Origin: Ferruginibacter sp.
Lineage (GTDB): Bacteria; Bacteroidota; Bacteroidia; Chitinophagales; Chitinophagaceae
Length of the DNA: 64,000 nucleotides
Direction of reading: 5' to 3'
Assembly (NCBI GenBank): GCA_019638635.1
Contig: JAHBTM010000002.1
Span: 1 to 64,000, forward strand
Shown: piece by piece, positions 36,881 through 45,906 of the stretch
How the letters are laid out: each line of letters starts with the position of its first letter
Position numbering within the stretch: the stretch's first letter is position 1
Program-made: the position numbers and the translations under genes
The notes under the pieces: model-generated
The model's database searches: none
Told to the model about the DNA's origin: nothing
The model's input: only the letters and a program-made list of their open reading frames with translations

Positions 36881-38755
36881 ATGAAACCTGAATTCAAAGA
36901 CGGACAATCACTCAGCGAAGTACATGAGAGCGTGAACACAGCCACCCGGGCTACGGGTTGGAGAAAAATATTTGCTTTTCTTGGTCCGGCTTATCTGGTA
37001 AGTGTAGGTTATATGGACCCCGGAAACTGGGCTACAGATATCGCCGGTGGTAGTCAGTTCGGTTATAAACTGGTGTGGGTATTGCTGATGAGCAACCTCA
37101 TGGCACTCCTGCTGCAGGGTTTATCGGCAAGATTGGGTATTGTGCGTGGGCGTGATCTGGCGCAGGCTAACAGGGAAGCATACCCGAAACCTGTGAACTT
37201 CCTGTTGTACATCCTGGCTGAAATTGCCATTGCTGCAACCGATTTGGCGGAAGTGCTGGGCATGGCCATTGGTATACAGCTTTTAACAGGATTGCCATTG
37301 ATATGGGGTGTGAGTATAACCATACTCGACACTTTCCTCCTGCTGTATCTTCAACGCCTGGGCATCCGTAAAATGGAAGCATTTATCATTACACTTGTAG
37401 CTATCATCGCCTTGTGCTTTTTCATTCAAATTTTTATGGCGAAGCCCGAACCAATGGAAGTGCTATCGGGTTTTGTACCGTCTCTTCCCAATAGCGATGC
37501 ACTCTATATTGCCATCGGAATCATCGGTGCTACCGTGATGCCCCATAACCTGTATCTGCATTCCGCCCTGGTGCAAACCCGAAAAATTGAAAAAACACCG
37601 GAAGGCATTCGGAAGGCAATTCATTATAACCGGATTGATACCACTATTGCACTGAACATCGCTTTTCTGGTGAACGCAGCTATATTGGTACTGGCAGCAA
37701 CCGTTTTTTACAAAACGGGAAACGCTCATGTGGCTGAAATTAAAGAAGCCCATCGCCTGTTGCCCGGATTTCTGGGAGAAACAGCACCGGTTTTGTTTGC
37801 ACTGGCACTCATTGCAGCCGGGCAAAGCTCAACGATTACGGGTACACTGGCCGGACAAATAGTAATGGAAGGTTATCTGCGCCTCAGAATCAATCCTATA
37901 CTCCGGCGATTAATTACCCGGTTGATTGCTGTCATTCCCGCATTCTTTGTAATACTTATTGCAGGTGAGGATCAGGTAGACACCTTATTGGTTTTTAGTC
38001 AGGTGGTGTTGAGTTTACAATTAGGGTTTGCCATCATTCCACTGATTTATTTTGTAAGCGATAAAAAAACAATGGGCGCATTTGCAATCCGGCCCCATAT
38101 CCAAATACTCGCCTGGCTAATGGCCGCCGTATTGATTTTCCTTAACCTCAACATGCTGGTGAATGAAGTGAAACCGATTTTTATGAGCAACGCATGGGGC
38201 CCAAAAATCTGGGTGATTGCCTCGGTGCTGTTCTTTGGCGCTTTACTGGTGTACATCCTGCTGTTTCCGCACCTGAAAAAGCGTGTAACAAAACAAAATA
38301 TTTTCATGCATGAAAAAGGGAGTAGCATTGATATTGAACATCCCGTGTATAACCGCATTGCAGTGACACTGGATTTTTCCGGCAACGAAGAAAAACTTTT
38401 ATCCCACGCCCTTGCACAAGGACATCCACAAACACACTATTACCTGTTGCACATAGTTGAAAGCGCCGGTGCAGGACTTCACGGAAAAGACAGTAATGAT
38501 TATGAAACCCGAAAAGATCGGGAAACATTGGCACATTATGTTGAAGTGCTACAACAAAAAGGAATAGAAGCAACCGGTTTGCTGGGTTTCCGAAACAGAA
38601 CAAAAGAAATTGAAAGACTAACCAAAGCATGTGATGCACAGTTGCTGATTATGGGTGCACACGGGCATCGGGGCATTAAAGATTTTATTTTTGGTTCAAC
38701 AGTGAATGCCGTGAGGCACCGGCTAGACATACCGGTACTCGTAGTTAAAACGTAG
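36881..38755 (+). CDS. Nramp divalent-metal transporter fused to a UspA domain
   Basis: The 624-residue protein is a proton-coupled Mn/Fe importer of the MntH kind. Residues about 30-470 form the Nramp core of 11 helices, with the metal-binding DPGNWATDIAGG in helix 1 and MPHNLYLHSAL in helix 6. Residues about 490-624 form a cytosolic UspA domain beginning NRIAVTLDFSGNE and ending MGAHGHRGIKDFIFGSTVNA, with a complete G-x2-G-x9-G-S nucleotide motif. The fusion suggests that ATP binding tunes metal uptake. ATG 36881 is preferred over TTG 36842 because the earlier codon is in the operator. Its end overlaps the opposing DUF922 gene by 11 bases. Confidence 0.93.
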   Translation: MKPEFKDGQSLSEVHESVNTATRATGWRKIFAFLGPAYLVSVGYMDPGNWATDIAGGSQFGYKLVWVLLMSNLMALLLQGLSARLGIVRGRDLAQANREAYPKPVNFLLYILAEIAIAATDLAEVLGMAIGIQLLTGLPLIWGVSITILDTFLLLYLQRLGIRKMEAFIITLVAIIALCFFIQIFMAKPEPMEVLSGFVPSLPNSDALYIAIGIIGATVMPHNLYLHSALVQTRKIEKTPEGIRKAIHYNRIDTTIALNIAFLVNAAILVLAATVFYKTGNAHVAEIKEAHRLLPGFLGETAPVLFALALIAAGQSSTITGTLAGQIVMEGYLRLRINPILRRLITRLIAVIPAFFVILIAGEDQVDTLLVFSQVVLSLQLGFAIIPLIYFVSDKKTMGAFAIRPHIQILAWLMAAVLIFLNLNMLVNEVKPIFMSNAWGPKIWVIASVLFFGALLVYILLFPHLKKRVTKQNIFMHEKGSSIDIEHPVYNRIAVTLDFSGNEEKLLSHALAQGHPQTHYYLLHIVESAGAGLHGKDSNDYETRKDRETLAHYVEVLQQKGIEATGLLGFRNRTKEIERLTKACDAQLLIMGAHGHRGIKDFIFGSTVNAVRHRLDIPVLVVKT

Positions 38756-39320
38756 CTTCGCTCACCGCCTTTTCCAAACGTGCATTCCATTTTTCCTGCA
38801 CATCCGGTTCCAGTCCGTTGCGCGTTTCATTGTCGTACTCATCCTGCATTGCATGCATCGATTGCACTCCTTTTTCGTAAAGGGCAGGTAATAATGATTT
38901 ATAATTTTTATCTGTGAAACGGGTTTCCCTGACAGCCTTAACAAACTCCATGGTGGCGAGATAGCTGATATCAAAATGTAATTGCTCATGGTTCAACACA
39001 TATGGTGTTTTTCGATCAGGCTTTACCCATGATTTTTCTTTATCGAAAAAACAATATACTTTAATATGGATGGTGTTTTGATCATCAGACCTAAAGATGC
39101 CTGCAGTGTACCCGAAACCAGATACCGTTATGGCTGCGGAACGGCCTTGTAATTGTGGTACTCCCTTAAAGTCATTCCATGACAACGGTTTGTCTTTGGA
39201 ATAATAGATTGTAGATGCCGCGGGCAACTTCGACGTTTCGGTCCATTCAATGGTAGGCGTCAACACTACATCCTGTTCAGGTGCAGGAATCATGGTCATC
39301 AGTATCATCCAAATCCACAT
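38745..39320 (-). CDS. DUF922-family predicted zinc protease
   Basis: The 191-residue protein has a short hydrophobic amino end (MWIWMILMTMIP) suggesting export or anchoring. It carries the DUF922 hallmarks: YYSKDKPLSWNDFKGVP near residue 40 and LNHEQLHFDISY near residue 109, the latter a His-Glu-x2-His site like a zinc metallopeptidase. DUF922 members are predicted secreted Zn-dependent proteases, but their substrates are unknown. It converges on the Nramp gene. Confidence 0.8.
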   Translation of the reverse strand: MWIWMILMTMIPAPEQDVVLTPTIEWTETSKLPAASTIYYSKDKPLSWNDFKGVPQLQGRSAAITVSGFGYTAGIFRSDDQNTIHIKVYCFFDKEKSWVKPDRKTPYVLNHEQLHFDISYLATMEFVKAVRETRFTDKNYKSLLPALYEKGVQSMHAMQDEYDNETRNGLEPDVQEKWNARLEKAVSEATF

Positions 39321-39397
39321 AGCTTTATATTTAGTTCATTTGAAAATAAACAAACCCAGTAATAATAAATACCAATGAAATGCAATTTGTAAAAAGA

Positions 39398-40405
39398 TTA
39401 TGAAACGGCACGGCCGAGGCGACGGTGAACAGCATGTGCGAGATCCTGCATGGATAGTTTTTCCATACAATTAAAATGTTCGCGCGGGCATGACGCTGCG
39501 CCATATTTGTTACAAGGTTGGCAATGCAGGTTTTTGAGGAAGCTTTCATATTTACCCTGATATCTGGCATCCGTACCATAGTAAGGTTCTACTTGTAACT
39601 TAGGAGAAGTGCTTCCCCAAACAGCAATTACCGGCCGTTGATAGGCGCAGGCAATATATTGCATACCGGTATCGTGTGAAACAATCAGCTTTGCCTTTTT
39701 TATCAGATCGGCACATTCATTCAAACTGAACTTACCGGCTGCATTGTAAATTTTTGCCTGATCGGTGGCAGCAATTTCATCGCCTTCCGTTGCTTCGCCA
39801 GGCCCGCCTAAGAGAATGATGGGATGCTGGATATAAGCACATAATTTTTTAAGTTGATGTACCGGAAGTTTTTTAGTGCGATGATTTGCACCAATCACAA
39901 TACCAATATATCCTGCATGGTGAGAGGTAGGAATATCCTGAAAACTCACTTCATCAGACTTGGATATATAATAATCCAACCCATGTCCGTCGTCTTGTAC
40001 ACCCAGAATTTTAGCGGCGTCTATACATCGTTGGGTGATGTGTCGATTGGGCATAAAATTCAATCCCAGTTTCGTAAGGAAGAACTTCGGAACCGTAAGT
40101 TTATCAATAACTGAAGACCGTGCTTTGAGTGCCCGTCTTATTTTGTTACTTCTGAAATTATTATGTAGATCGATCACTACATCATAATTTTCCTTTTTGA
40201 GTGCGTCTATCAAACCCTCCCAATCCTCATCGAGGTAGTGAAATTTGTCGATATAGGGATTTTCACTTGTAACCGCTTTAAACCTGAGTTTCGTTACAAA
40301 ATGAAGTTCTGCTTGTTCAACCTGTTTTTTTATCAGCCGAAAAACGGGAGTGGTGAGCACGATGTCTCCGATGGAAGAAAATCGTATCACTAATATTTTC
40401 GGCAT
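39398..40405 (-). CDS. Glycosyltransferase family 9 (heptosyltransferase-like)
   Basis: The 335-residue protein is a GT-B enzyme of family 9, used in lipopolysaccharide core assembly. It opens ILVIRFSSIGDIVLTTPVFR, the family's Gly-Asp motif, and near residue 245 shows LIVSHDTGMQYIACAYQRPV followed by AVWGSTSP, where the Asp-Thr-Gly and Gly-x-Thr contact the sugar donor. Four Cys near the C-terminus (HCQPCNKYGAASCP) are notable. The exact sugar is not readable. DedA lies nine bases upstream. Confidence 0.9.
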   Translation of the reverse strand: MPKILVIRFSSIGDIVLTTPVFRLIKKQVEQAELHFVTKLRFKAVTSENPYIDKFHYLDEDWEGLIDALKKENYDVVIDLHNNFRSNKIRRALKARSSVIDKLTVPKFFLTKLGLNFMPNRHITQRCIDAAKILGVQDDGHGLDYYISKSDEVSFQDIPTSHHAGYIGIVIGANHRTKKLPVHQLKKLCAYIQHPIILLGGPGEATEGDEIAATDQAKIYNAAGKFSLNECADLIKKAKLIVSHDTGMQYIACAYQRPVIAVWGSTSPKLQVEPYYGTDARYQGKYESFLKNLHCQPCNKYGAASCPREHFNCMEKLSMQDLAHAVHRRLGRAVS

Positions 40406-40414
40406 ACCGGTAAT

Positions 40415-41122
40415 TTATTCCGGAAGGTCGGCCTCGTTGCGTGGGGCTGTTTCCGTTTTCTTTTTATTAAAAAACAATTTATAAATAACGGGTGCAGTGG
40501 TAATCAGCACGATAATCAGGATGATGATTTCGAGGTGGTCTTTTAAATGGAAATCATAAGATTTCACCAGGAAAGCGTTCAGGTAATGCCCTGCAAAGAT
40601 GAGTGAAAAAGCCCAAGCAATAGAACCTACAATATTGTAAAACATGAATTTTTTACGTTCCATTCCTACAATACCGGCAACAATGGGTGCGAATGTGCGG
40701 ATAATAGGCAGGAAACGGGCAACTACAATAGTGCCTCCTCCATTCTCTTCATAAAAATCATGCGCTTTATAGAGGTATTTCTTTTTAAAGAAAAAACTGT
40801 CTTTTCGTTTATACAATGCAGGGCCAGATTTTTTTCCGAACCAGTACCCCACCATATTGCCAATGATACCGGAAATAGCTACAAGTGAAGACAATACAAA
40901 TACATGCAGGAAATCACTTTGCAGATCTACCCCCAACCCCTTTATCATTAACTCGGAGCTATAAATGCCGCTAACGAACAACAAGGAATCCCCCGGAAGG
41001 AAAAAGCCTGCGAACAAACCCGTTTCAGCGAATACAATGAAAAGCACCAGCCACAAACCACCATTGGCAATGTAAAACTCCGGATTCAGTAAGTCTTTGA
41101 AAGTAAACTGTAAAAATTCCAT
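40415..41122 (-). CDS. DedA-family membrane protein
   Basis: From the ATG at 41122 (MEFLQFTFKDLLNPE) the protein has 235 residues. DedA/VTT proteins flip undecaprenyl phosphate or phospholipids. Helices surround FFLPGDSLLFVSGIYS near residue 40, GYWFGKKSGPALY near 105 and the family motif VVARFLPIIRTFAPIVAGI near 138, with conserved Arg residues. A TTG six bases earlier is possible. The downstream gene is nine bases away, so the two are an operon, sensible for envelope glycan assembly. Confidence 0.93.
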   Translation of the reverse strand: MEFLQFTFKDLLNPEFYIANGGLWLVLFIVFAETGLFAGFFLPGDSLLFVSGIYSSELMIKGLGVDLQSDFLHVFVLSSLVAISGIIGNMVGYWFGKKSGPALYKRKDSFFFKKKYLYKAHDFYEENGGGTIVVARFLPIIRTFAPIVAGIVGMERKKFMFYNIVGSIAWAFSLIFAGHYLNAFLVKSYDFHLKDHLEIIILIIVLITTAPVIYKLFFNKKKTETAPRNEADLPE

Positions 41123-41202
41123 GTGCAAATAAACGATAATTTTTTCTGAACCTGAACAATATGAAAGGTGTAATAAATTGTTAATGAAAGCTATAGGTTA
41201 AA

Positions 41203-42576
41203 TCAGCCTTCAAAAGACTGAGCCTTCTGGTCATCGAATTCCCCTTCCCAGCGGGCTATTACACAACTGGCCAGGGTATTACCAATAACATTCACTGAGG
41301 TGCGGGCCATATCCATCAGTTCATCAATACCGAGGATGGCCATGATGGGCCAGAGCGGCAAACCGAAAGAGGCTGCAGTACCCAACAGAATAACGAGGGA
41401 TGCCCTGGGGACCCCTGCCACGCCTTTGCTGGTAAGCATTAACGTTAGTCCCATGATAATCTGTTCACCAATCGTTAAATCAATACCTGCAGCTTGTGCC
41501 ACAAATACAGCGGCTAATGACAAGTACAAGGTAGTACCATCCAGATTAAAAGTATATCCTGTGGGTAGAACGAAAGAGACAATCTTTCCGGGCACACCAA
41601 ATTTTTCCATGTTCTCCATGGCTTTGGGTAATGCAGATTCTGAGCTTGTTGTTGCAAAGGCAATGGATACGGGTTCTGAAATGGCTTTAATAAAATTCTT
41701 TATCGGTATTTTTATAATTAAGGCCACCGGTAGTAATACCAATAGCAGAAAAACGATTAGTGCTATATACAATGTAATGAGTAACTGGAACAGATTCCCC
41801 AATACTTCCAGCCCCAGATGCCCTACCGTTACTGCAATGGCAGCCCCCACACCGAAAGGCGCAAAGTACATGATGATGTTAGTGAATTTAAACATGACCT
41901 CGGCCAGGCTTTCAGAAAACTCCAGCATTGGCTTCTTCTTGGCATTGGGCAACATAGCGAGGGCAATACCGAAAATGATACTAAAAACTACAATGGGAAG
42001 CACGTCGCCATGGTATACCGACTTGGCAAAATTTTCAGGGAAAATGTGCAGGATGACATCCTGCCATCCCTGTGCTTTTACATCAGGTAATTCTTCTTTC
42101 AAACCTTCAGGAACCAGTATACCTTTCCCTGCACCGCTGATATTAATGGCAATCAAACCAATGATGAGTGCAATGGTGGTAACTACTTCAAAATACAAGA
42201 TAGACTTCCATCCCATTCTCCCAACCTGTTTCAGGCTGGAGTGCCCGGCAATCCCCACTACCAATGTAGCAAACAGGATAGGTGCAATAACGGTTTTCAC
42301 TAAACGAAGAAATATCTGACTCAGCACTTTTAGGTTTTGAGAAAATGCAGGGAAATCCATACCGATATTGATTCCAATCACCATACTCACCAATATCCAT
42401 GTGGTGAGAGAACGCTTAAACACGGCATAAGCAGATAAAGCAACAATCAACGCCCAGCGCAATGATTTCAATACCATTTCAGGTACTGCAACCCATTCAT
42501 ATAAATGCAAGACATATACAACGGCGAGGATGGTAAACAACAACAGAGAAACAATTCCCGTACTTCTTCTATTCAT
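41203..42576 (-). CDS. Dicarboxylate/amino acid:cation symporter (DAACS)
   Basis: The 457-residue protein is a Glt/DctA-type sodium- or proton-coupled symporter. Landmarks are an elevator core with FATTSSESALPKAMENMEKF (HP1 Ser-rich loop), GYTFNLDGTTLYLSLAAVF (the NMD-type helix 7) and MLTSKGVAGVPRASLVIL (HP2). The substrate is probably glutamate, aspartate or C4 dicarboxylates, but it cannot be fixed by eye. Monocistronic, with 223 bases to the divergent APC gene. Confidence 0.93.
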   Translation of the reverse strand: MNRRSTGIVSLLLFTILAVVYVLHLYEWVAVPEMVLKSLRWALIVALSAYAVFKRSLTTWILVSMVIGINIGMDFPAFSQNLKVLSQIFLRLVKTVIAPILFATLVVGIAGHSSLKQVGRMGWKSILYFEVVTTIALIIGLIAINISGAGKGILVPEGLKEELPDVKAQGWQDVILHIFPENFAKSVYHGDVLPIVVFSIIFGIALAMLPNAKKKPMLEFSESLAEVMFKFTNIIMYFAPFGVGAAIAVTVGHLGLEVLGNLFQLLITLYIALIVFLLLVLLPVALIIKIPIKNFIKAISEPVSIAFATTSSESALPKAMENMEKFGVPGKIVSFVLPTGYTFNLDGTTLYLSLAAVFVAQAAGIDLTIGEQIIMGLTLMLTSKGVAGVPRASLVILLGTAASFGLPLWPIMAILGIDELMDMARTSVNVIGNTLASCVIARWEGEFDDQKAQSFEG

Positions 42577-42799
42577 TATCTATGATATTGTGCGGGGATA
42601 AAACTAACCGATTGAGTTTATACGGGGAAATTTTTTATTGCATTACCCTTATATGCAACTCAAATTATCCATAAAAAAAAGGAACCGTTACTGTATTTTA
42701 AAAAAGATTGTACTTACCGGTGGTACAAAAAATTATTTATGGTCGGTATTTAGTAAAATTATTCATTATTTTTCCGCTTAAATTACCAAAACATCGTGT

Positions 42800-44287
42800 A
42801 TGAGTTTATTTGTGAAAAAGCCTATCAGTACTTTATTGAATGAGGCCGGTGAAACCGGTGAACATGCATTAAAACGGACTTTAGGTGGTTGGGGGCTTGT
42901 AGCCTTGGGTATTGGTGCCATCATTGGTGCAGGATTGTTTGTAAGAACTGCTGCTGCTGCATCGCAAAATGCCGGTCCATCGGTAACCATTGGTTTTTTA
43001 CTGGCTGCATTGGGATGTGCTTTAGCGGGATTGTGTTATGCTGAACTATCCTCCTCTATTCCCATTTCAGGAAGTGCCTACACATACACCTATGCCACTA
43101 TGGGAGAGTTTCTGGCATGGATTATTGGATGGGATTTGGTATTGGAATATGCAGTGGGTGCCGCCACGGTGGGTATAGCCTGGAGTGAGTACTTGAATAA
43201 TTTATTGGTGGAAGTATTTAATATGAGTCCGATTCCTTATCAATGGTGTCACTCTCCTTTTCAAACCTCGCCTGACGGAGTGGGTGGGATTGTAAACATT
43301 CCGGCTTTATTCATAGTTACAGCCATCAGCTTATTACTCATCAGGGGAACGCGCGAGTCAGCATTTGTAAACAATATCATTGTTATTGTGAAAGTAGCCA
43401 TCGTAGTGCTAATTATTGCGTTGGGCTGGGGATTCATCAATGAGGCCAATCATGCCAATTACATTCCTGAACCGCAGAAGTATGTTGACCACCAGGGCAT
43501 CACATACAATTTCGGTGGGATTATGGGGATATTGGGAGCCGCAGGGACCGTGTTCTTTGCTTTCATTGGTTTTGATGCGGTGAGTACGGCTGCCCAGGAA
43601 ACCAAAAACCCTAAGAAGGATATGCCTTTTGGAATTCTAGGTTCGTTATTAATCTGTACCATATTATATATATTGTTCGCGCACGTATTAACCGGATTGG
43701 TTCCTCTGGAGTTCTTCCGTGACCCTACCAAGGGCGGAGAAGCATCTGTAGTGGCTGCAATCAAAGAAGCGATGCCTCAATATGGCTGGCTTAGCAAATC
43801 TGTAACAATCGCCATCCTCGCCGGTTTCTCTTCTGTGATATTGGTGATGTTACTCGGACAAAGCCGTGTGTTTTTCTCTATGAGTAAAGACGGATTATTG
43901 CCTAAAGCATTTTCAGAAGTTCATCCAAAATATAAGACGCCTTATAAAGGCAATATGGTGATTTTAATTTTGGTTGCTTTGTTTGCCGGATTTGTACCGG
44001 GAGATGTGGTAGGCCACATGACCAGCATTGGAACCTTATTTGCCTTCATGTTGGTATGTGCTGCAGTGATTATCCTGAGAAAGACAGAACCCAACATGCC
44101 GCGACAGTTCAAAACGCCCCTGGTGCCGTTTGTACCCATTTTGGGAATCATCACCTGTGGTGCAATGATCTTTGGTTTAGGTTGGGAAAACTGGGCGCGT
44201 TTAGGTGGATGGCTTGCTTTAGGATTCATCATCTATTTTGTATACAGTAAAAAGCACAGCAAACTAAACAACCCGAATAAAAAATAA
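42800..44287 (+). CDS. APC-superfamily amino acid permease
   Basis: The 495-residue protein resembles cationic amino acid transporters (CAT/YfnA-type). Twelve helices or more are visible. Helix 1 has GLVALGIGAIIGAGLFVRTA, the unwound Gly-rich substrate-binding region, and helix 6 has VFFAFIGFDAVSTAAQETKN. FAIRPH-type sites are absent, and the end is basic. Substrate is unknown. A strong terminator follows 20 bases after the stop. Confidence 0.92.
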   Translation: MSLFVKKPISTLLNEAGETGEHALKRTLGGWGLVALGIGAIIGAGLFVRTAAAASQNAGPSVTIGFLLAALGCALAGLCYAELSSSIPISGSAYTYTYATMGEFLAWIIGWDLVLEYAVGAATVGIAWSEYLNNLLVEVFNMSPIPYQWCHSPFQTSPDGVGGIVNIPALFIVTAISLLLIRGTRESAFVNNIIVIVKVAIVVLIIALGWGFINEANHANYIPEPQKYVDHQGITYNFGGIMGILGAAGTVFFAFIGFDAVSTAAQETKNPKKDMPFGILGSLLICTILYILFAHVLTGLVPLEFFRDPTKGGEASVVAAIKEAMPQYGWLSKSVTIAILAGFSSVILVMLLGQSRVFFSMSKDGLLPKAFSEVHPKYKTPYKGNMVILILVALFAGFVPGDVVGHMTSIGTLFAFMLVCAAVIILRKTEPNMPRQFKTPLVPFVPILGIITCGAMIFGLGWENWARLGGWLALGFIIYFVYSKKHSKLNNPNKK

Positions 44288-44306
44288 TGGTTTGAAAAAC
44301 GATCAG

Positions 44307-44332
44307 AGGCTGCTTTTTAAGCAGCCTTTTTT
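44307..44332 (+). terminator. Terminator of the amino acid permease
   Basis: AGGCTGCTT, a three-base loop and AAGCAGCCT form a 9-bp stem that leads into six T. Confidence 0.9.
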
Positions 44333-44336
44333 GTGT

Positions 44337-44363
44337 AAAAAAAATCCTCCAATTAGGAGGATT
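44337..44363 (-). terminator. Terminator of ssb
   Basis: On the minus strand AATCCTCC, a five-base loop and GGAGGATT form an 8-bp stem followed by eight T. It sits back-to-back with the permease terminator. Confidence 0.87.
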
Positions 44364-44386
44364 CATAAAAGAAAAATTGATTTTTT

Positions 44387-44812
44387 TTAGAACGGGAGAT
44401 CATCACTAATCACTTCTGCAGATTCAATCTTAGATGTGTTGGGTGATGTGTTTTGTTGATAGTTTGAAGCAGGAGCCCCTGTGTTTTCACCGGAGTTACT
44501 CCCTCCTAAAAGCTGCACATCTTTTACACGCATACGCTGTGTTGCAGCCGGTTTCCCTTCACGATTGGTATAGGCATCTGCTTCGGGAGTTCCTTCTACG
44601 TATACGGTTTTACCTTTTGTAAGGTACTTTGAAATATTGGTGCGGTCAGTCCAGTACGCACATTCCACCCAATACGTTTTTTCTTTAAGGTTTCCGGTTG
44701 CGTCTTTAAAGCGATCTGTATGTGCCACACTGAAGTTAATTACGTTCTTCCCGTTTACTTCGTTTACAATACAATCCTTTCCCAGGTTACCGATGATTTG
44801 TAGTTTGATCAT
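44387..44812 (-). CDS. ssb: Single-stranded DNA-binding protein
   Basis: The 141-residue protein has the OB fold (about residues 1-105) with KLQIIGNLGKDCIVNEVNGK and VECAYWTDRTNISKYLTKGK. It has a Gln/Ser/Asn-rich linker and the acidic tip EVISDDLPF, which recruits partner proteins. Bacteroidota often carry more than one SSB, so this may not be the main replication copy. It sits 47 bases downstream of the XRE-S24 repressor, on the same strand, and may be transcribed with it. Confidence 0.95.
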   Translation of the reverse strand: MIKLQIIGNLGKDCIVNEVNGKNVINFSVAHTDRFKDATGNLKEKTYWVECAYWTDRTNISKYLTKGKTVYVEGTPEADAYTNREGKPAATQRMRVKDVQLLGGSNSGENTGAPASNYQQNTSPNTSKIESAEVISDDLPF

Positions 44813-44859
44813 GTTGTGTTGTTTTAATAATTAAGCGATGTATCTGTTATATGTCAATA

Positions 44860-45615
44860 CTAATTCATTTTTTTGGTCAAGGAGGACACCTGGTCTTGCA
44901 AATTATTCACAAGATTTGCCAATGTATTTACATCCCATCTTTGCTGGTCGGCCACTTTACCAATAATCATCTGAGCCATCCAGATTTCGGCCACATCTTC
45001 AGCGTTCACCTGATAAGGCTGATAAGCGGGATTGTCGCTCACTAGGGTGAGTTTATTTTTGCTGCGGTTGTTTTTGACCACTCTTTTATAAACGATTCCT
45101 TCCTGCATGCTCACCACGATGCAGGGGGTATTGGATTTCAGGTCATCCAGGTTTTGAACTTTTTCTCCGACAATAATACTTCCGGAGGGGGTTGGCAACA
45201 TACTGTCGCCTATGATTTCGAAAGCGCGGTAGTTACCTCCGCTAAGCATGGGCAAAGTAAAAGTGTTGAGTTCTTCAATAAATTCTGTGTCGGCGTAACC
45301 GGCCAGATAACCTGCCGCTGCTTTAACCGGAACAAAATGTATCAGGTTATTTTTAGTAGTCGTACCCAATTTCTGGTTTCTGCGTTTCATCCAGTAGCTC
45401 GATTGGTTTTCGCTCAAATCTTTCAGTAACATTTCATCGAGGCTTACTTTGAACATTTCGCTGACCATTTCAAGTACTTCCAAACGGGGATCCGCCCTTT
45501 CTTCTTCATAAGCACCTATCAATGAACGTTTTACGTTAAGTTTATTAGCAAACTCCTCCTGCGTCCACCCCCTGAGTTTACGCAGGTATTTCAGGTTTAA
45601 TCCGGCTTGTGACAT
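44860..45615 (-). CDS. XRE-family repressor with S24 (LexA-like) domain
   Basis: The 251-residue protein has an XRE helix-turn-helix at about residues 7-60 (LNLKYLRKLRGWTQEEFANK, LNVKRSLIGAYEEERADPR). An S24 peptidase-like domain follows from about residue 90 to 215. The S24 part shows a candidate Ala-Gly cleavage site in VKAAAGYLAGY, the Ser motif IIGDSMLPTPSG and a Lys in EGIVYKRVVK, so self-cleavage after DNA damage is possible. It ends in a short coiled coil. Two matching operators and a promoter sit before its start, which supports autoregulation. It is upstream of ssb on the same strand. Confidence 0.9.
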   Translation of the reverse strand: MSQAGLNLKYLRKLRGWTQEEFANKLNVKRSLIGAYEEERADPRLEVLEMVSEMFKVSLDEMLLKDLSENQSSYWMKRRNQKLGTTTKNNLIHFVPVKAAAGYLAGYADTEFIEELNTFTLPMLSGGNYRAFEIIGDSMLPTPSGSIIVGEKVQNLDDLKSNTPCIVVSMQEGIVYKRVVKNNRSKNKLTLVSDNPAYQPYQVNAEDVAEIWMAQMIIGKVADQQRWDVNTLANLVNNLQDQVSSLTKKMN

Positions 45616-45621
45616 AAGTAA

Positions 45622-45664
45622 CTAATTTGATTAGCACAAATATACTAAATATTTTAGTTATCAA
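45622..45664 (-). promoter_or_regulatory. Promoter with two CTAA-N5-TTAG operators
   Basis: Reading the minus strand: TTG (45664-45662), 17 bases, TATATTTG (45644-45637), an exact -7. Two dyads share the form CTAA-N5-TTAG: 45645-45657 lies between the -33 and -7, and 45622-45634 lies near the start of transcription. Their centres are 23 bases apart. A repressor bound to both would cover the promoter, fitting autoregulation by the XRE-S24 gene that follows. Confidence 0.7.
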
Positions 45665-45720
45665 AATTTATTTTTTAATCCTCTTCTGGATCAGTGCAAA
45701 AAAAAAATTGTAAAAAAGCT

Positions 45721-45750
45721 TTGACTTACCAAAACCCGAATCTATATTTG
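45721..45750 (+). promoter_or_regulatory. Promoter of the DUF11/T9SS protein gene
   Basis: TTG (45721-45723), 19 bases, TATATTTG (45743-45750) is a close match to the Bacteroidota consensus with optimal spacing. It predicts a start near 45757 and a 150-base pyrimidine-rich leader. Confidence 0.65.
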
Positions 45751-45906
45751 TTCTCCAATGGTGCAGTTACCTCCTGCGCCGCTTGCCTAACCTGATCCAC
45801 CTATCCCTCGAAATTTACCGCTTACCTCCACGTATCTATTTAAAAGCCGTATTAAGCTTCCTCTTATTCCTGTGAGCCATTTTTTATCAACGTAAAAGTT
45901 CAATAA

